Shown: positions 1 through 9,408, counted from the stretch's first letter. The stretch is 64,000 nucleotides of DNA from Methanococcoides methylutens (GCF_000765475.1 NZ_JRHO01000014.1:217574-281573); one strand, 5' to 3'. Numbers and translations are program-made. Notes: generated from the letters alone by a model not told the origin.

Positions 1-554
1 GGGTTTCTCAGAAGCGGGTTCATACCCTGTCCATCCACAAGCGGGTATGCTGATACAAATGGATTCCAGTTGGAAATGTCAACGTATGCACCTACGCCCC
101 CATAATACATGGAGAACGGATTCTTCAATACCAGCAACATAAGGAAAACTGTAATGATGCACAGGCATATTGCACGTGTGATGTTCATTAGCCTGATGTC
201 GTACAGCTCTTTTGTGTGGCCTGTGTACTGCATTGCCAGAAGCATCAGCAGGGTGAACCATGTCCAGAGCAGGAATGAACCTTCCTGGCCTGCCCACAAT
301 GCGGAAAGACGATAGACAAATTCAAGATCGATACTTGAATGCATGTAAACATAAACGTAAGATGCGGATACCGTGAGCAGATAGTAGGTAAGCATCAGGA
401 TAGCGAGTGTGATGACGGCTGTACATCCAACCTCAAGCTTTCTGGAAAGTGAACCTGCACGAATATTATTTGTACGCAGATCGATGATAGAATATATCGC
501 TGAGCCAGCACCAAGGATAAAGGCAATCCATATGAGAATCATTCCAAAGTTCAT
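1..554 (-). CDS. ccmF1: Cytochrome c heme lyase, N-terminal part (CcmF1), partial
   Basis: N-terminal half of the CcmF/CycK heme-lyase family, which attaches heme to apocytochrome c on the outer face of the membrane. About 184 codons are visible before the window edge. The frame shows several hydrophobic helices, the family signature LWAGQEGSFLLW near residue 80, and a later stretch ending MNPLLRNP that matches the CcmF G-x-NPLL-x-NP motif. The ATG at 554 overlaps the stop of ccmF2 as ATGA, so the two are probably translationally coupled. The C-terminal part of the protein is encoded upstream, the reverse of protein order. The 3' end is cut by the window edge. Family call is firm; the split is seen directly. 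Confidence 0.85.
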   Translation of the reverse strand, partial: MNFGMILIWIAFILGAGSAIYSIIDLRTNNIRAGSLSRKLEVGCTAVITLAILMLTYYLLTVSASYVYVYMHSSIDLEFVYRLSALWAGQEGSFLLWTWFTLLMLLAMQYTGHTKELYDIRLMNITRAICLCIITVFLMLLVLKNPFSMYYGGVGAYVDISNWNPFVSAYPLVDGQGMNPLLRN

Positions 555-1537
555 TTCTTACCCCCCTTAGGACGTTCTGAACCCTTGTTTCTTTTTCCTT
601 TTATCTTAGCCACAGGAGTTGTGGCCTTTCCATCAGTTGAATAATCGATCACTCCAAGAACAGCCATGCCGCCGAGCATCATGAACAGGCCGCCCCAGAT
701 GAATGTGATGAAAGGTACTGTCCTAACATATATGCTGACTTCACCACTGGTCTCGTTTACCGCTTTGGGTGCGATGAACAGTTCCTCGAATATGCCACGA
801 TGTACATAGGTAGTTGTGTACGTCTGGCCCCATTTGAAATCAGTTATGTATTTGATCTGACCACTATCAAAATAAGCGCCTTTTTTGTAGACATCGAAAT
901 CCACATAGGTTGCATAAGAAGAACCGTGATACTCCTTATAGTGAGAACCTTCAAAAGTTGAATCCATTCCGGTAACAGAAACCATGTAGTTCTGCCCTTC
1001 GAACTAGCCGGCAGAGTCCATGGAGACCACAGAAGAACCATCTACCTTCAAATTGCTGCTGGCAACGATCCCTATGAGTATCAGAATTATCCCAAGATGG
1101 ATAACATGTGCACTGACACCTCGCAGTTTCATTGCACGTGAGTCCCTCTGGAGAGACATATAGATCTTATAGAATGTAGCGACCAGAGCCATGCTCACCA
1201 CAGGCACTGTAACATCAAGAGGAAGGTTTCCAAAAGGAGACAGAAAAGCAAATGCTATGGAGATTGCAACTGTGAAACCACCAACGAACAACGTTCTCTT
1301 CGCATCGAAATAACCATAAAGCAAACCCATCGTAAGCAATACTACCAGCGCTGCTGTGGGAAGAGCACTCCTGTTGTTAAAATATTCAGCACTCATGCCC
1401 ATCTCGACGCCTGTGGTCAGCCTGACTATCAGTGGTGTTAACATGCCCACAGTTATAAGAGCAGCAAGGAGCAGCATGGTCAATACCGCTGCCAGCATTA
1501 TATTACTGCTGTTTACGAGGTCTTTGCTTTTTTTCAT
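551..1537 (-). CDS. ccmF2: Cytochrome c heme lyase, C-terminal part (CcmF2), with in-frame TAG
   Basis: The C-terminal half of CcmF. The first ~175 codons contain a GMLTPLI element, a downstream YFN, and a His-bearing helix (AHVIHLGIILILIGI) typical of CcmF transmembrane heme contacts. After codon 178 the same frame continues through TAG at 1004-1006 into a soluble segment and a final helix (YVRTVPFITFIWGGLFMMLGG), again typical of CcmF. Neither piece is a complete CcmF C-terminus alone, so I annotate one 328-residue gene with TAG as a sense codon (candidate pyrrolysine) or read-through. Start: ATG 1537; GTG 1546 is an alternative and neither has a strong ribosome site. Ends in TGA, overlapping ccmF1. 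Alternative: recent nonsense mutation or sequence error. Confidence 0.75.
1004..1006 (-). other. In-frame TAG in ccmF2 (candidate pyrrolysine codon)
   Basis: TAG at codon 178 of ccmF2. The frame stays open for 150 codons afterwards and retains CcmF C-terminal features. The nearest ATG after the TAG lies six codons downstream, has no Shine-Dalgarno sequence, and would give a fragment lacking most of the family domain. Confidence 0.6.
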
Positions 1538-1663
1538 GAAATTCACAATCGTTACGTCTGTTCAAATATGTATCGGTACTGACATTAAAAAAACAGGATC
1601 AATAATGATAAAATAGTGATGATATTTTGATAGATCCTGATAGAATATTTATAACATGCAGAT

Positions 1664-1703
1664 ATCTGAAAAAAATGTTGAAAGGCGGTATGACCCCGCC
1701 TCA
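1664..1703 (-). terminator. Hairpin terminator after rubrerythrin
   Basis: On the minus strand AGGCGG and CCGCCT (1696-1701 and 1683-1688) form a 6-bp stem with a 7-nt loop, followed by a T run (A run at 1669-1675 on the plus strand). It lies directly after the rubrerythrin stop. Confidence 0.6.
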
Positions 1704-1720
1704 TAGAAAATGCATGTTCT

Positions 1721-2212
1721 TTAATCCACTTTACTGAACTTTGAATGTACAGCTCCGCAGATCGGACACCTTTCAGGTGCTTCACCCTCTACGGTATATC
1801 CGCAGACCTCACAGACGTAGTAATCAGTATCTTCGTTGTCATCCATATTGTCCAGTGCTTTCTGATAGAGCTCAGCATGTACCTTCTCGACCTTATTCGC
1901 CAGATCAAAGCTACGGACAGCCTTTTTGTTACCCTCTTTTTCTGCTTCCTCGATGAAGGCAGGGTACATCTCGTTGAATTCCATGGTCTCACCAGCTATT
2001 GCTTCCTGAAGATTTTCTTCAGTGCTCTTTACCTCTCCCAGAACCCTCAGGTGGCTGTGAGCGTGTACTGTTTCTGCAGCAGCAGCAGCCCTGAACAATT
2101 TAGCGATCTTTGTGAATCCTTCTTCATCAGCCATTTTTGCAAAAGCAAGGTACTTCCTGTTTGCCATTGATTCGCCAGCAAACGCTTCTTTCAGATTTTC
2201 GATAGTACTCAT
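1721..2212 (-). CDS. rbr: Rubrerythrin
   Basis: Cytoplasmic non-heme diiron peroxidase that removes hydrogen peroxide in anaerobes. The 163-residue protein has a ferritin-like four-helix domain (residues ~1-120) with two Glu-rich iron-ligand segments (EAFAGES and ETVHAHSH; EAIAGETME and EKVHAELY). A C-terminal rubredoxin-like domain follows, with CEVC and CPIC pairs binding the electron-entry iron. Start ATG 2212 is chosen because GGAGG lies seven bases upstream; longer frames run into this ribosome site. Transcribed alone, with its own terminator. With hcp and the flavoproteins nearby it indicates an oxidative-stress repertoire. Confidence 0.92.
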   Translation of the reverse strand: MSTIENLKEAFAGESMANRKYLAFAKMADEEGFTKIAKLFRAAAAAETVHAHSHLRVLGEVKSTEENLQEAIAGETMEFNEMYPAFIEEAEKEGNKKAVRSFDLANKVEKVHAELYQKALDNMDDNEDTDYYVCEVCGYTVEGEAPERCPICGAVHSKFSKVD

Positions 2213-2275
2213 GAGATTCCTCCATTTTTTACGATATTGAAAGATAACTGTGTACATATCAAATATATGATTAAT

Positions 2276-2395
2276 GGAAGGAAGAATGTAAAGAAGAATA
2301 GATGAGTGAGGAAAAGTAAAGGGAAGAAGAGATGAAAGAAAAAAGAGAGGAATAAAAGCAGATCGAGAAGAAATAAAAGTGGATATTATAGTTGG
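2276..2395. other. Polypurine tract between rbr and carS
   Basis: The plus strand is almost entirely A and G for about 110 bases between the divergent rbr and carS genes, with only scattered T and C. No open frame, hairpin or clear promoter is visible in it. The carS promoter is probably the TATATA-like sequence just downstream (about 2398-2405). Confidence 0.5.
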
Positions 2396-2445
2396 TTTTA
2401 TATATCAATGAAGCAGATTAGAGCAAAACCTAATGAGTTGATAAC

Positions 2446-3006
2446 ACGATCGAGCTAATTGTTCTTGCAATATGGTTAATGCTTCCTGCATATCTTCCGA
2501 ATCCTTTTGCAGCTGTCTTTGGAGGCGGCAGGCCTATCGACGGAGGAAAAACAATGTCTGATGGCAGGCGCATCCTTGGAGATGGAAAGACCTTCCGCGG
2601 TTTCTTTGCAGGACTTATATGCGGTACTCTTGCAGGACTATTACAGATGCGACTGATCGAAAGCTATCCTGTAATATTGGGAGCACAACTACCAACATTC
2701 GGAACAGGCGGACTGAACACGACCATCGTGGTATTCGCACTTGCTTTTGGCTCCCTTTTCGGGGACATGTTCATGAGTTTCTTCAAACGGCGTATGGGAT
2801 TAAAACGCGGAGCTCCGCTACCTGTTGTAGACCAGCTTGATTTCGTCATGGGAGCATTGTTATTTGCCTACCTTGCATCCCCATACTGGTTCTCCGAACA
2901 ATTCACATTCACGATCATATTGGTTATACTGATCATCACACCCCTGCTTCACCTTGTGACGAATGTTATAGGATATTTCATGGGTGTCAAGAAAGAACCA
3001 TGGTAA
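2446..3006 (+). CDS. carS: CDP-archaeol synthase
   Basis: Integral membrane enzyme that activates digeranylgeranylglyceryl phosphate with CTP to CDP-archaeol in archaeal phospholipid synthesis. The protein shows LPAYLPNPFAAVFGGG followed by IDGGK, ILGDGKTFRGF and a later VVDQLDF element, all typical of CarS, plus about five hydrophobic helices. The first ATG in frame (2479) would cut the first helix. The likely start is ACG at 2446: it is preceded by the same GAGTTGATAAC that precedes the ATG of argF (7922), at identical spacing, and restores the usual N-terminus (IELIVLAIWLMLPAY). This gives 186 residues. Followed 24 bases later by pyrE, probably co-transcribed. Confidence 0.88.
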   Translation, partial: TIELIVLAIWLMLPAYLPNPFAAVFGGGRPIDGGKTMSDGRRILGDGKTFRGFFAGLICGTLAGLLQMRLIESYPVILGAQLPTFGTGGLNTTIVVFALAFGSLFGDMFMSFFKRRMGLKRGAPLPVVDQLDFVMGALLFAYLASPYWFSEQFTFTIILVILIITPLLHLVTNVIGYFMGVKKEPW

Positions 3007-3030
3007 TACCAGAAAAAGGAAAGGATCACA

Positions 3031-3576
3031 ATGACAACATCATCAAATGACAAAGAAGAACTTATAGATGCACTCAAAGCCTGTGGAGCTGTTAAGTTCG
3101 GGGACTTTACCCTTGCATCAGGAAAGAAGAGCAAATATTATATCGATATCAAAAAGGCCAGTTCCGACCCCGGCACATTGAAGATCATTGCAAAACAGGC
3201 AGCTGCACTGATCAAGGCAATGGACATCGACATCATCGGAGGTGTTGCACTGGGAGGCGTTCCGATCGCCACAGCCGTATCCCTTGAGACGAACATGCCA
3301 CTACTACTAATACGCAAATCTGCAAAAGAGTATGGCACCGGCGGCAGGTTCGTGGGTGATGTTACAGAAGGTGACAGGATCATACTGCTTGAAGATGTAA
3401 CCACCAGTGGTGGTTCCGTTCTTGAGGCAATTGGTGCTGTACGTGAAGCCGGATGTATCATTGACAAAGTGATCACTGTTGTGGACCGTGAAGATGGTGC
3501 AACAGAGAACCTAAATGAAATCAATGTTAAGCTGGTCCCTCTTGTACGTGCCAGTGACCTGCTTGCTGACAATTAA
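3031..3576 (+). CDS. pyrE: Orotate phosphoribosyltransferase
   Basis: Transfers ribose-5-phosphate from PRPP to orotate to give OMP in pyrimidine synthesis. The 181-residue length is normal. The PRPP-binding motif ILLEDVTTSGGS lies at about residues 113-124, and the N-terminal FGDFTLASGKKSKYYID and GGVALGGVPIA segments are family hallmarks. It follows carS closely, and a strong hairpin terminator lies just after it. Confidence 0.95.
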   Translation: MTTSSNDKEELIDALKACGAVKFGDFTLASGKKSKYYIDIKKASSDPGTLKIIAKQAAALIKAMDIDIIGGVALGGVPIATAVSLETNMPLLLIRKSAKEYGTGGRFVGDVTEGDRIILLEDVTTSGGSVLEAIGAVREAGCIIDKVITVVDREDGATENLNEINVKLVPLVRASDLLADN

Positions 3577-3587
3577 GATCATATAAT

Positions 3588-3628
3588 GCAGCAGTAAAGT
3601 TGTGCTGCTGCAACGAACTTTTTTTTTA
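3588..3628 (+). terminator. Terminator after pyrE
   Basis: GCAGCAG (3588-3594) pairs with CTGCTGC (3605-3611), loop 10 nt, followed by a run of nine T. Confidence 0.75.
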
Positions 3629-3869
3629 CTTTATTCCACTTACGGTTCCACATAAAGAGTTTTGCTGCTCGGATTATAAATAGGTGTATAGACATAATAT
3701 TTAAGGGAGTGGGCTTAGAAGTATTCATTTTGAAGTATCAAAGTGGAAACTAGCTCTATAAATAACAGTATCTCAAATATACTGGCACTGACCATAATTT
3801 TGAGCTAATGGGTCCTTCTACGTACTTACCTATCTACTTACTACCGGCCTACAAGATAAAGGTGATAAA

Positions 3870-5489
3870 ATGTTCTGTTACCAGTGTGAAGAAACAATGA
3901 ACGGAGAAGGCTGCACAAAGAACGGCATGTGCGGTAAGAAAGGTGAAGTCTCAGACCTTCAGGACGATCTTATCTATGTGCTTAAGAGTGTTGCATACTA
4001 CAACCAGAAAGCAAGAAAGGCAAAGATATCTGAAGAGAGCACTGATGATTTCATGCTCGATGCGCTGTTCTCCACCATAACAAATACCGATTTCAGGGCG
4101 ACCGGAATTCAGGACCGAATTGACAGAGGATTTGAACTGCGGGATGAGATCAGACAAAAACTACTGGACAACAATGCACTTGATGAGAGCGACCTTCCTG
4201 AGATCGCAACCGTAACCCCGGAAAACCTCAAGGACAGGGATACCGGCATACTTGCAACAGAGAACGAAGATATCCGGTCATTAAGGGAATTGCTGATCTT
4301 TGGTATCAAAGGAATTGCAGCATATGCACATCATGCAATGATGCTTGACCAGATCAATAAAAAAGTAAATTCATTTGTGGAAGAAGGCCTTGTAGCAACT
4401 ACAGATGATAGCCTGACCGATAAGAACCTCATCTCAATGGTCCTGAAATGCGGGGAAAAGGGCTTTGACGCAATGGCAGCACTTGACACGGCAAATACAA
4501 CTGCATTCGGAAATCCGGAACCTACAGAGGTCAATATTGGAACAAGGGATAAACCAGGAATACTCATCAGCGGACATGACCTGAATGACCTGAAACAGCT
4601 ATTGGATCAGACCGAGGGAACAGGTGTCGATGTCTATACTCACGGTGAAATGCTGCCTGCAAACTCATATCCTGAATTTAAGAAATACGAACACCTTGTC
4701 GGAAACTATGGAGGCTCCTGGTGGCACCAGAAGCAGGAGTTTGAAAGTTTCAACGGACCGATACTGCTGACAAGTAACTGTATAGTCCCTCCAAAGAAGA
4801 CCTACATTGACAGAATATACACCACCGGTTCTGTTGGTTTTGATGGCGTCACACATCTCGTACCCAAAGATGGGAAGAAAGATTTCTCAGCGATAATCGA
4901 GCAGGCAAAGAAATGTGAACCTCCGGTACAGCTGGAAGAAGGTACCATAATGGGCGGTTTTGCTTACAATTCCGTACTATCCAATGCCGACAAGATCGTT
5001 GATGCCGTCAAAGCAGGCAAGATAAAGAAGTTCATTGTAATGGCAGGATGTGACGGTCGCCACAAGGACAGGCAGTACTACACTGACTTTGCAGAAGCAC
5101 TACCAAAGGATACTGTCATACTTACCGCAGGATGTGCAAAATATCGATACAATAAGCTTAACCTTGGAGACATTGACGGCATTCCAAGGGTACTGGATGC
5201 AGGGCAGTGTAATGATTCATTTTCACTTGTGATCATTGCCCAGGGGCTTATGGCCAGACTTGGATTTATAGATGTTAACGAAGCACCGATCTCGTACAAT
5301 ATCGCATGGTACGAACAAAAGGCAGTCCTTGTGTTGCTTGCCCTCCTGAGGATGGGAATACAGGATATTGTCCTTGGCCCAAAACTACCTGCATTTGTCT
5401 CACCAAATGTTCTCAAGGTGCTGGTGGATGAGTTCAACATATCACCTAATACCACCGTGGAAGAGGACATGGAGAGACTCTTAAAATAA
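3870..5489 (+). CDS. hcp: Hydroxylamine reductase / hybrid cluster protein
   Basis: Hybrid-cluster (prismane) protein; reduces hydroxylamine in vitro and acts in nitrosative-stress defence, probably on nitric oxide. The N-terminal cysteine motif C3-x2-C6-x8-C15-x5-C21 holds a [4Fe-4S] cluster. Downstream segments supply hybrid-cluster ligands ([34 protein letters not shown]). The 539 residues match the full-length class. The leader of ~240 bases carries AT-rich promoter-like sequence; an AAGGTGAT ribosome site precedes the ATG. A cupin gene follows after 27 bases and is likely in the same operon. Confidence 0.95.
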   Translation: MFCYQCEETMNGEGCTKNGMCGKKGEVSDLQDDLIYVLKSVAYYNQKARKAKISEESTDDFMLDALFSTITNTDFRATGIQDRIDRGFELRDEIRQKLLDNNALDESDLPEIATVTPENLKDRDTGILATENEDIRSLRELLIFGIKGIAAYAHHAMMLDQINKKVNSFVEEGLVATTDDSLTDKNLISMVLKCGEKGFDAMAALDTANTTAFGNPEPTEVNIGTRDKPGILISGHDLNDLKQLLDQTEGTGVDVYTHGEMLPANSYPEFKKYEHLVGNYGGSWWHQKQEFESFNGPILLTSNCIVPPKKTYIDRIYTTGSVGFDGVTHLVPKDGKKDFSAIIEQAKKCEPPVQLEEGTIMGGFAYNSVLSNADKIVDAVKAGKIKKFIVMAGCDGRHKDRQYYTDFAEALPKDTVILTAGCAKYRYNKLNLGDIDGIPRVLDAGQCNDSFSLVIIAQGLMARLGFIDVNEAPISYNIAWYEQKAVLVLLALLRMGIQDIVLGPKLPAFVSPNVLKVLVDEFNISPNTTVEEDMERLLK

Positions 5490-5516
5490 ACATTCATAAA
5501 TGGAGACGAAGAAATT

Positions 5517-5831
5517 ATGAAAATTATAGACCTAGAGAAAGCACCTGAGAAAGACAACCCCCACAACGTACTTGCAAAAGGACTCTTTGATACCGATCAG
5601 GTACAGGTCGTACACCTTGAGCTTAAACCCGGAGAGTCACTGAAGTTGCACAAAACACCAATGAACGTGTTCTTCTACGTACTCGAAGGAACCGGCATTG
5701 TTGTGATCGGAGATGAGGAAGAAACTGTTTCAAAGGACATGCTTATCGACAGTCCAAAAGCCATCCCTCACTTGCTGAGGAATGAAAGTGACAGCCTTTT
5801 CCGTTTCCTCGTTGTGAAACTGAAAGAGTGA
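5517..5831 (+). CDS. Small cupin-domain protein
   Basis: A 104-residue single-domain cupin. The first cupin motif is partly kept (GESLKLHKTPMNVFFYVLEG) and the second ends in PHLLRNES, so one or two metal-ligand His positions remain (H in KLH and PHLL). The substrate cannot be deduced. Position directly after hcp suggests a role in redox or nitrosative stress, but this is only context. An Hcp-linked cupin could also be a sensor or metal-binding accessory. Confidence 0.8.
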   Translation: MKIIDLEKAPEKDNPHNVLAKGLFDTDQVQVVHLELKPGESLKLHKTPMNVFFYVLEGTGIVVIGDEEETVSKDMLIDSPKAIPHLLRNESDSLFRFLVVKLKE

Positions 5832-5848
5832 ACGAACTACAGTAAAGA

Positions 5849-5903
5849 GGTTGCATCCACAACAAGGATGCTTCCTGTAACCACTTTTTCTTATTTTTTA
5901 CCT
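5849..5903 (+). terminator. Terminator after hcp-cupin
   Basis: GCATCC and GGATGC form a 6-bp stem with a 7-nt loop inside a weaker GGTT/AACC outer stem, followed by T-rich sequence. It sits between convergent genes and may serve both. Confidence 0.55.
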
Positions 5904-5911
5904 GTTTATTA

Positions 5912-6316
5912 TCAGACCGTGATCTCGCCTATGCTTAGAGTGCCATCATATATCTCGATACTCGGATCGTTCCAAAGATGATAATTTATCGTCATGTTTT
6001 TGGTGACATTATTATCCAATGTAGCATACACCGTGTATCTGTCCTCACCCCATGCAAAAACTGAACGGGGCACCATATACAGTGGCTTTGGATGTGACCA
6101 GTGTTCATCCGAGTCCAGATCCCTTGAATCATTAAAGATAGAAGTATTGTCAGGGGCGATGATCTCAACAGCTACTGTATGTGAAACATTATCATAATTA
6201 GAAACTGAGAACAAAGGAGTTGGAGAACCGGCAATAAAAAAGGTGAACCAGAACGGGAATGATATGACAACTAAAAAAAGCAGAATAAAGATCAACAATG
6301 TTTTGCGGGAAACCAT
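5912..6316 (-). CDS. Membrane-anchored hypothetical protein
   Basis: 134 residues. One N-terminal hydrophobic segment (residues ~6-30) is followed by an outward-facing beta-rich domain with several Asn-x-Ser/Thr sites. Start ATG 6316 is chosen because GGAGTGAT lies six bases upstream; an upstream TTG start would overlap that site. I do not recognise the family; the domain resembles the single-anchor beta-sandwich proteins common in methanogens. Convergent to the hcp operon. Confidence 0.6.
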   Translation of the reverse strand: MVSRKTLLIFILLFLVVISFPFWFTFFIAGSPTPLFSVSNYDNVSHTVAVEIIAPDNTSIFNDSRDLDSDEHWSHPKPLYMVPRSVFAWGEDRYTVYATLDNNVTKNMTINYHLWNDPSIEIYDGTLSIGEITV

Positions 6317-6597
6317 TTTATCATCACTCCACAATCAATGGAAAGTAATTGTACGTTAAAGTATAAAAATATATAAAGAAACTGTCGGTTTTTTAGAATT
6401 GCACAGGAATCGAATCTAAAAAATATAAGATTTCATTGTTTAGTACGAAACCATGTCGGAAACTATTTATTTAATACAAAGAAAACTAGCTCCCTTAACA
6501 TATCTAAATAAACAGATCAACGTTATTTTTCAATAATATAATAAAATAAATTTATTATTAATATCAATACATTTTTTGATCAAATGAGGTTATACAG

Positions 6598-7899
6598 ATG
6601 AATGTTCTAATCGTTGGTGGCGGCGGCAGAGAAAATGCTATCGCAAATGCTGTTGCAAGAAGTGAACGCAATCCCACTATGTTCTCAGTTATGGCAAAAA
6701 AGAATCCGGGAATTGCCAGCTTGTGCGAAGATGTGCTTTTAGTTAAAGAGACAGAAGTGGAAAAGGTAGTCGAGTACGCAATATCAAAGAACATCGAAGT
6801 CGCTTTTATCGGACCGGAAGCACCTCTTGCAGCCGGCCTTGCCGATGCCCTTGAGGATGCAGGGATCGGGGCTGTCGGACCCAGAAAGGATGTCGCACGC
6901 ATCGAGTTCGACAAAGCATGGGCACGCAATTTCATGAGGGACAACAACATCGATGGCTGTCCTGCATTCAAGGTATTCTCCAGTGAGGAAGGACTTGAGG
7001 ACTACATTGAGGAATTGGGCAACGTTGCGATCAAGCCAGCAGGACTTACAGGAGGCAAAGGCGTCAAGGTCATGGGCGACCAGTTACCTGACACAAAGGC
7101 TGCTTTTGAATATTCAAGATCATTACTCGATGGTGACAATCTTGTTGTGGAAGAAAACCTGATCGGCGAGGAGTTCACATTACAGGCATTTGTTGATGGA
7201 AAGAACCTTGCATTCACACCATGTGTGCAGGACCACAAACGTGCCTTTGAGAACGACCTCGGACCAAACACCGGTGGCATGGGATCATATTCCAGCGCTG
7301 ATGAGCTTCTTCCTTTCATGAACGTCGATGATATCGAACCTGCAAGGGAGATCATGAAGGCAACCGTGAAAGCCCTCCATGAAGCAACAGGCACGCCATT
7401 CAAGGGAATCCTTTACGGCCAGTTCATCCTTACAAAAGACGGACCAAAGGTAATCGAGTTCAATGCAAGATTTGGTGACCCTGAAGCAATGAACGTGCTT
7501 CCACTGCTAGATACCGACATGGTTGATGTCATGTCTGCAGTTGCCAATGGAACACTTGATGAGCTGGATGTGAAATTCGCTCACAAGGCAACAGTTTGCA
7601 AGTATGCAGTACCTGCAGGATATCCTGATGAGCCAACAAAGGACAAGGAAGTTATCGTTGGTGATATCGGTGATGCGATATTGTTCTATTCAAGCGTATA
7701 TGAAAAGGATGGAAAAGTTTACACCACCGGCTCCAGGGCTGTAGCTGTCGTGGGTATCGAGGACACCATCGACAAAGCTGAGAAGATCGCACAGAATGCA
7801 CTTGAGAACATTATTGGAGACCTTCATTTCAGAAGTGATATTGGAAAGCCTGAGCTTATCCAGAGAAGAATAGACCACATGGAAGAGATCCGTGGTTAA
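6598..7899 (+). CDS. purD: Phosphoribosylamine-glycine ligase (GARS)
   Basis: ATP-grasp enzyme of purine synthesis: joins glycine to 5-phosphoribosylamine. The 433-residue protein begins with the Rossmann-like motif [11 protein letters not shown]. It carries [14 protein letters not shown], the ATP-binding [21 protein letters not shown] and [10 protein letters not shown], all diagnostic. Length is normal. The leader is very AT-rich, and a GAGGT-type ribosome site lies shortly before the ATG. argF follows after 22 bases and is probably co-transcribed. Confidence 0.96.
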   Translation: MNVLIVGGGGRENAIANAVARSERNPTMFSVMAKKNPGIASLCEDVLLVKETEVEKVVEYAISKNIEVAFIGPEAPLAAGLADALEDAGIGAVGPRKDVARIEFDKAWARNFMRDNNIDGCPAFKVFSSEEGLEDYIEELGNVAIKPAGLTGGKGVKVMGDQLPDTKAAFEYSRSLLDGDNLVVEENLIGEEFTLQAFVDGKNLAFTPCVQDHKRAFENDLGPNTGGMGSYSSADELLPFMNVDDIEPAREIMKATVKALHEATGTPFKGILYGQFILTKDGPKVIEFNARFGDPEAMNVLPLLDTDMVDVMSAVANGTLDELDVKFAHKATVCKYAVPAGYPDEPTKDKEVIVGDIGDAILFYSSVYEKDGKVYTTGSRAVAVVGIEDTIDKAEKIAQNALENIIGDLHFRSDIGKPELIQRRIDHMEEIRG

Positions 7900-7921
7900 C
7901 TCTCGAAACTGAGTTGATAAC

Positions 7922-8827
7922 ATGAAACATTTACTATCAATGACCGACCTGACATCCGATGAGATCATCGAGATCCTTGATATGGCAGAAGACCTCAAGG
8001 AGAAGAGGGTACGCGGAAAGGTCACAGACCTGCTTAAGAACAAAAGCCTTGCGATGATATTCGAAAAATCATCCACAAGGACAAGGGTTTCATTCGAGGT
8101 TGCTATGAGCGACCTTGGAGGACACTCCATTTACCTTAATTCAAGAGATATACAGATCGGACGCGGCGAAACCGTTTCAGACACTGCCCAGGTGCTCTCC
8201 CGCTATGTTGCAGGGATCACTGCAAGGGTGAACAGCCACAAGACCGTTGAGGATCTTGCTGCTCATTCACAGGTACCGGTAATTAATGCACTTTCCGACC
8301 TTGAACACCCATGCCAGATACTGGCGGATTTCCTGACCATCCGTGAATACAAGAACAGCCTTAAAGGATTGAAGTTCGCATGGATCGGTGACGGTAACAA
8401 CGTATGTAATTCACTTATTCTCGGCTGTGCTCTCGTTGGCATGGAGATCGCTGTTGCATGTCCTGAAGGCTACGAGCCAAATGCAGACATCGTAGCAAAG
8501 GGAAGGGAACTTGGCGGAAATATTAACGTCACGAACGATCCGCAGGAAGCCGCAAGGGATGCAGATGTATTGTATACCGATGTGTGGGTATCCATGGGTG
8601 ATGAGGAAGAGAGGGACAAAAGGCTAAGCGACCTCGCAGACTACCAGATCAATTCCGAACTGGTCGCTCTCTCAAAACACAACGTGATCGTTATGCATTG
8701 CCTGCCTGCACACAGAGGCGAGGAGATCTCAGCAGAGGTTATGGAAGGACCTCATTCCGTGGTATTTGACCAGGCAGAGAACCGCCTGCACGCACAGAAG
8801 GCTCTTATACTGAAACTGATGGCATGA
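7922..8827 (+). CDS. argF: Ornithine carbamoyltransferase
   Basis: Condenses ornithine and carbamoyl phosphate to citrulline in arginine synthesis. Motifs: carbamoyl-phosphate loop SSTRTR (residues ~46-51), HPCQILADF, the ornithine-binding YTDVWVSMG, and [11 protein letters not shown] near the C-terminus. 301 residues is normal. The start ATG is preceded by GAGTTGATAAC, a near match to the anti-16S sequence, identical to the sequence before the proposed ACG start of carS. Confidence 0.96.
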   Translation: MKHLLSMTDLTSDEIIEILDMAEDLKEKRVRGKVTDLLKNKSLAMIFEKSSTRTRVSFEVAMSDLGGHSIYLNSRDIQIGRGETVSDTAQVLSRYVAGITARVNSHKTVEDLAAHSQVPVINALSDLEHPCQILADFLTIREYKNSLKGLKFAWIGDGNNVCNSLILGCALVGMEIAVACPEGYEPNADIVAKGRELGGNINVTNDPQEAARDADVLYTDVWVSMGDEEERDKRLSDLADYQINSELVALSKHNVIVMHCLPAHRGEEISAEVMEGPHSVVFDQAENRLHAQKALILKLMA

Positions 8828-8850
8828 TATGCCATCCACATTTTCTTTTT
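8818..8850 (+). terminator. Terminator overlapping the argF stop
   Basis: GATGGCAT (8818-8825) pairs perfectly with ATGCCATC (8829-8836) across a 3-nt loop, followed by T-rich sequence. Confidence 0.65.
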
Positions 8851-8948
8851 TCTTCCATTGAGAAGGCTTTGTCCAATTTTAAAGCCGTTGTCCATTTTGA
8901 GACCACATTCCATTTTACGCATCAGTCGCCGATTAGAAATGGGTTAGG

Positions 8949-8956
8949 TTATATAT
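8949..8956 (+). promoter_or_regulatory. TATA box for the candidate RNA
   Basis: TTATATAT in the context AGGTTATATATG, an archaeal BRE/TATA arrangement. It lies about 25-30 bases upstream of the first stem of the RNA candidate. Confidence 0.45.
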
Positions 8957-8977
8957 GAACGACAACAATCTATAAAT

Positions 8978-9095
8978 TAGATCAAGAGTCCTGTTTCTTC
9001 TTCTCTTGATCGACTCCTTTATTGACTCTTTTGAAGACCGGGGCATTCAAGACAACCTCCGAACCTCTTTTGAAAACCTCCCCGGATCTTTTTTC
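8978..9095 (+). ncRNA. Candidate small regulatory RNA with anti-SD-like loops
   Basis: No open frame. A TATA box is followed by a perfect 9-bp inverted repeat (GATCAAGAG 8980-8988 with CTCTTGATC 9003-9011). A second stem follows (CCGGGG 9038-9043 with CCCCGG 9080-9085) that closes on ATCTTTTTTC, like an intrinsic terminator. Inside the second stem a weaker TTCAA/TTGAA helix presents CAACCTCCGAACC in its loop, and AACCTC occurs three times (about 9054-9080). ACCTCC matches the 16S rRNA tail, so the loops could pair with ribosome-binding sites of mRNAs, as described for methanogen sRNAs. Structure and promoter are read from sequence; the role is inference. Confidence 0.45.
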
Positions 9096-9213
9096 AATAC
9101 AATACCAAATACTTTCTAACTTATTTGATCCAAATCAGCAAATTGCCTAACGTTCTAAATTAAGGGAAAGAGATATTAGTTATGTTGGTTATATATGCAT
9201 ATTGGTGATAGAT

Positions 9214-9408
9214 ATGTGGACATTCTCAAAATTAAGCAAAGAAAATATGGATGCAATTAGTGCTGCAGAAGGAAAACTGGGCATAACCCTTATCGCTTTC
9301 TCTGATGAGGACATCAAATATGCAGAACTCGATGATGAAGGCGTCAAAGAAGTAAAAGAGCTGGAAAAGAAATTAGGCCTTTCCCTTGTAGCTCTTGAAA
9401 CAGACTAA
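9214..9408 (+). CDS. Small acidic hypothetical protein
   Basis: 64 residues with two similar halves: KLGITLIAFSD and KLGLSLVALETD each follow a helix-forming stretch, suggesting a small alpha-beta fold with internal duplication. Start ATG 9214 is preferred because GGTGAT lies just upstream; a TTG at 9202 would include that site. A TATATATG promoter-like element lies at about 9189-9196. No family recognised; single-gene unit followed by T-rich sequence. Confidence 0.65.
   Translation: MWTFSKLSKENMDAISAAEGKLGITLIAFSDEDIKYAELDDEGVKEVKELEKKLGLSLVALETD

Noticed and set aside
551-985. Separate CcmE-like gene after the TAG in ccmF2
   Set aside because: The segment is in the same frame, lacks the CcmE heme-binding motif, and ends with a CcmF-type C-terminal helix.
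9202-9213. Upstream TTG start for the small acidic protein
   Set aside because: It would include the GGTGAT ribosome site; ATG 9214 is better placed.
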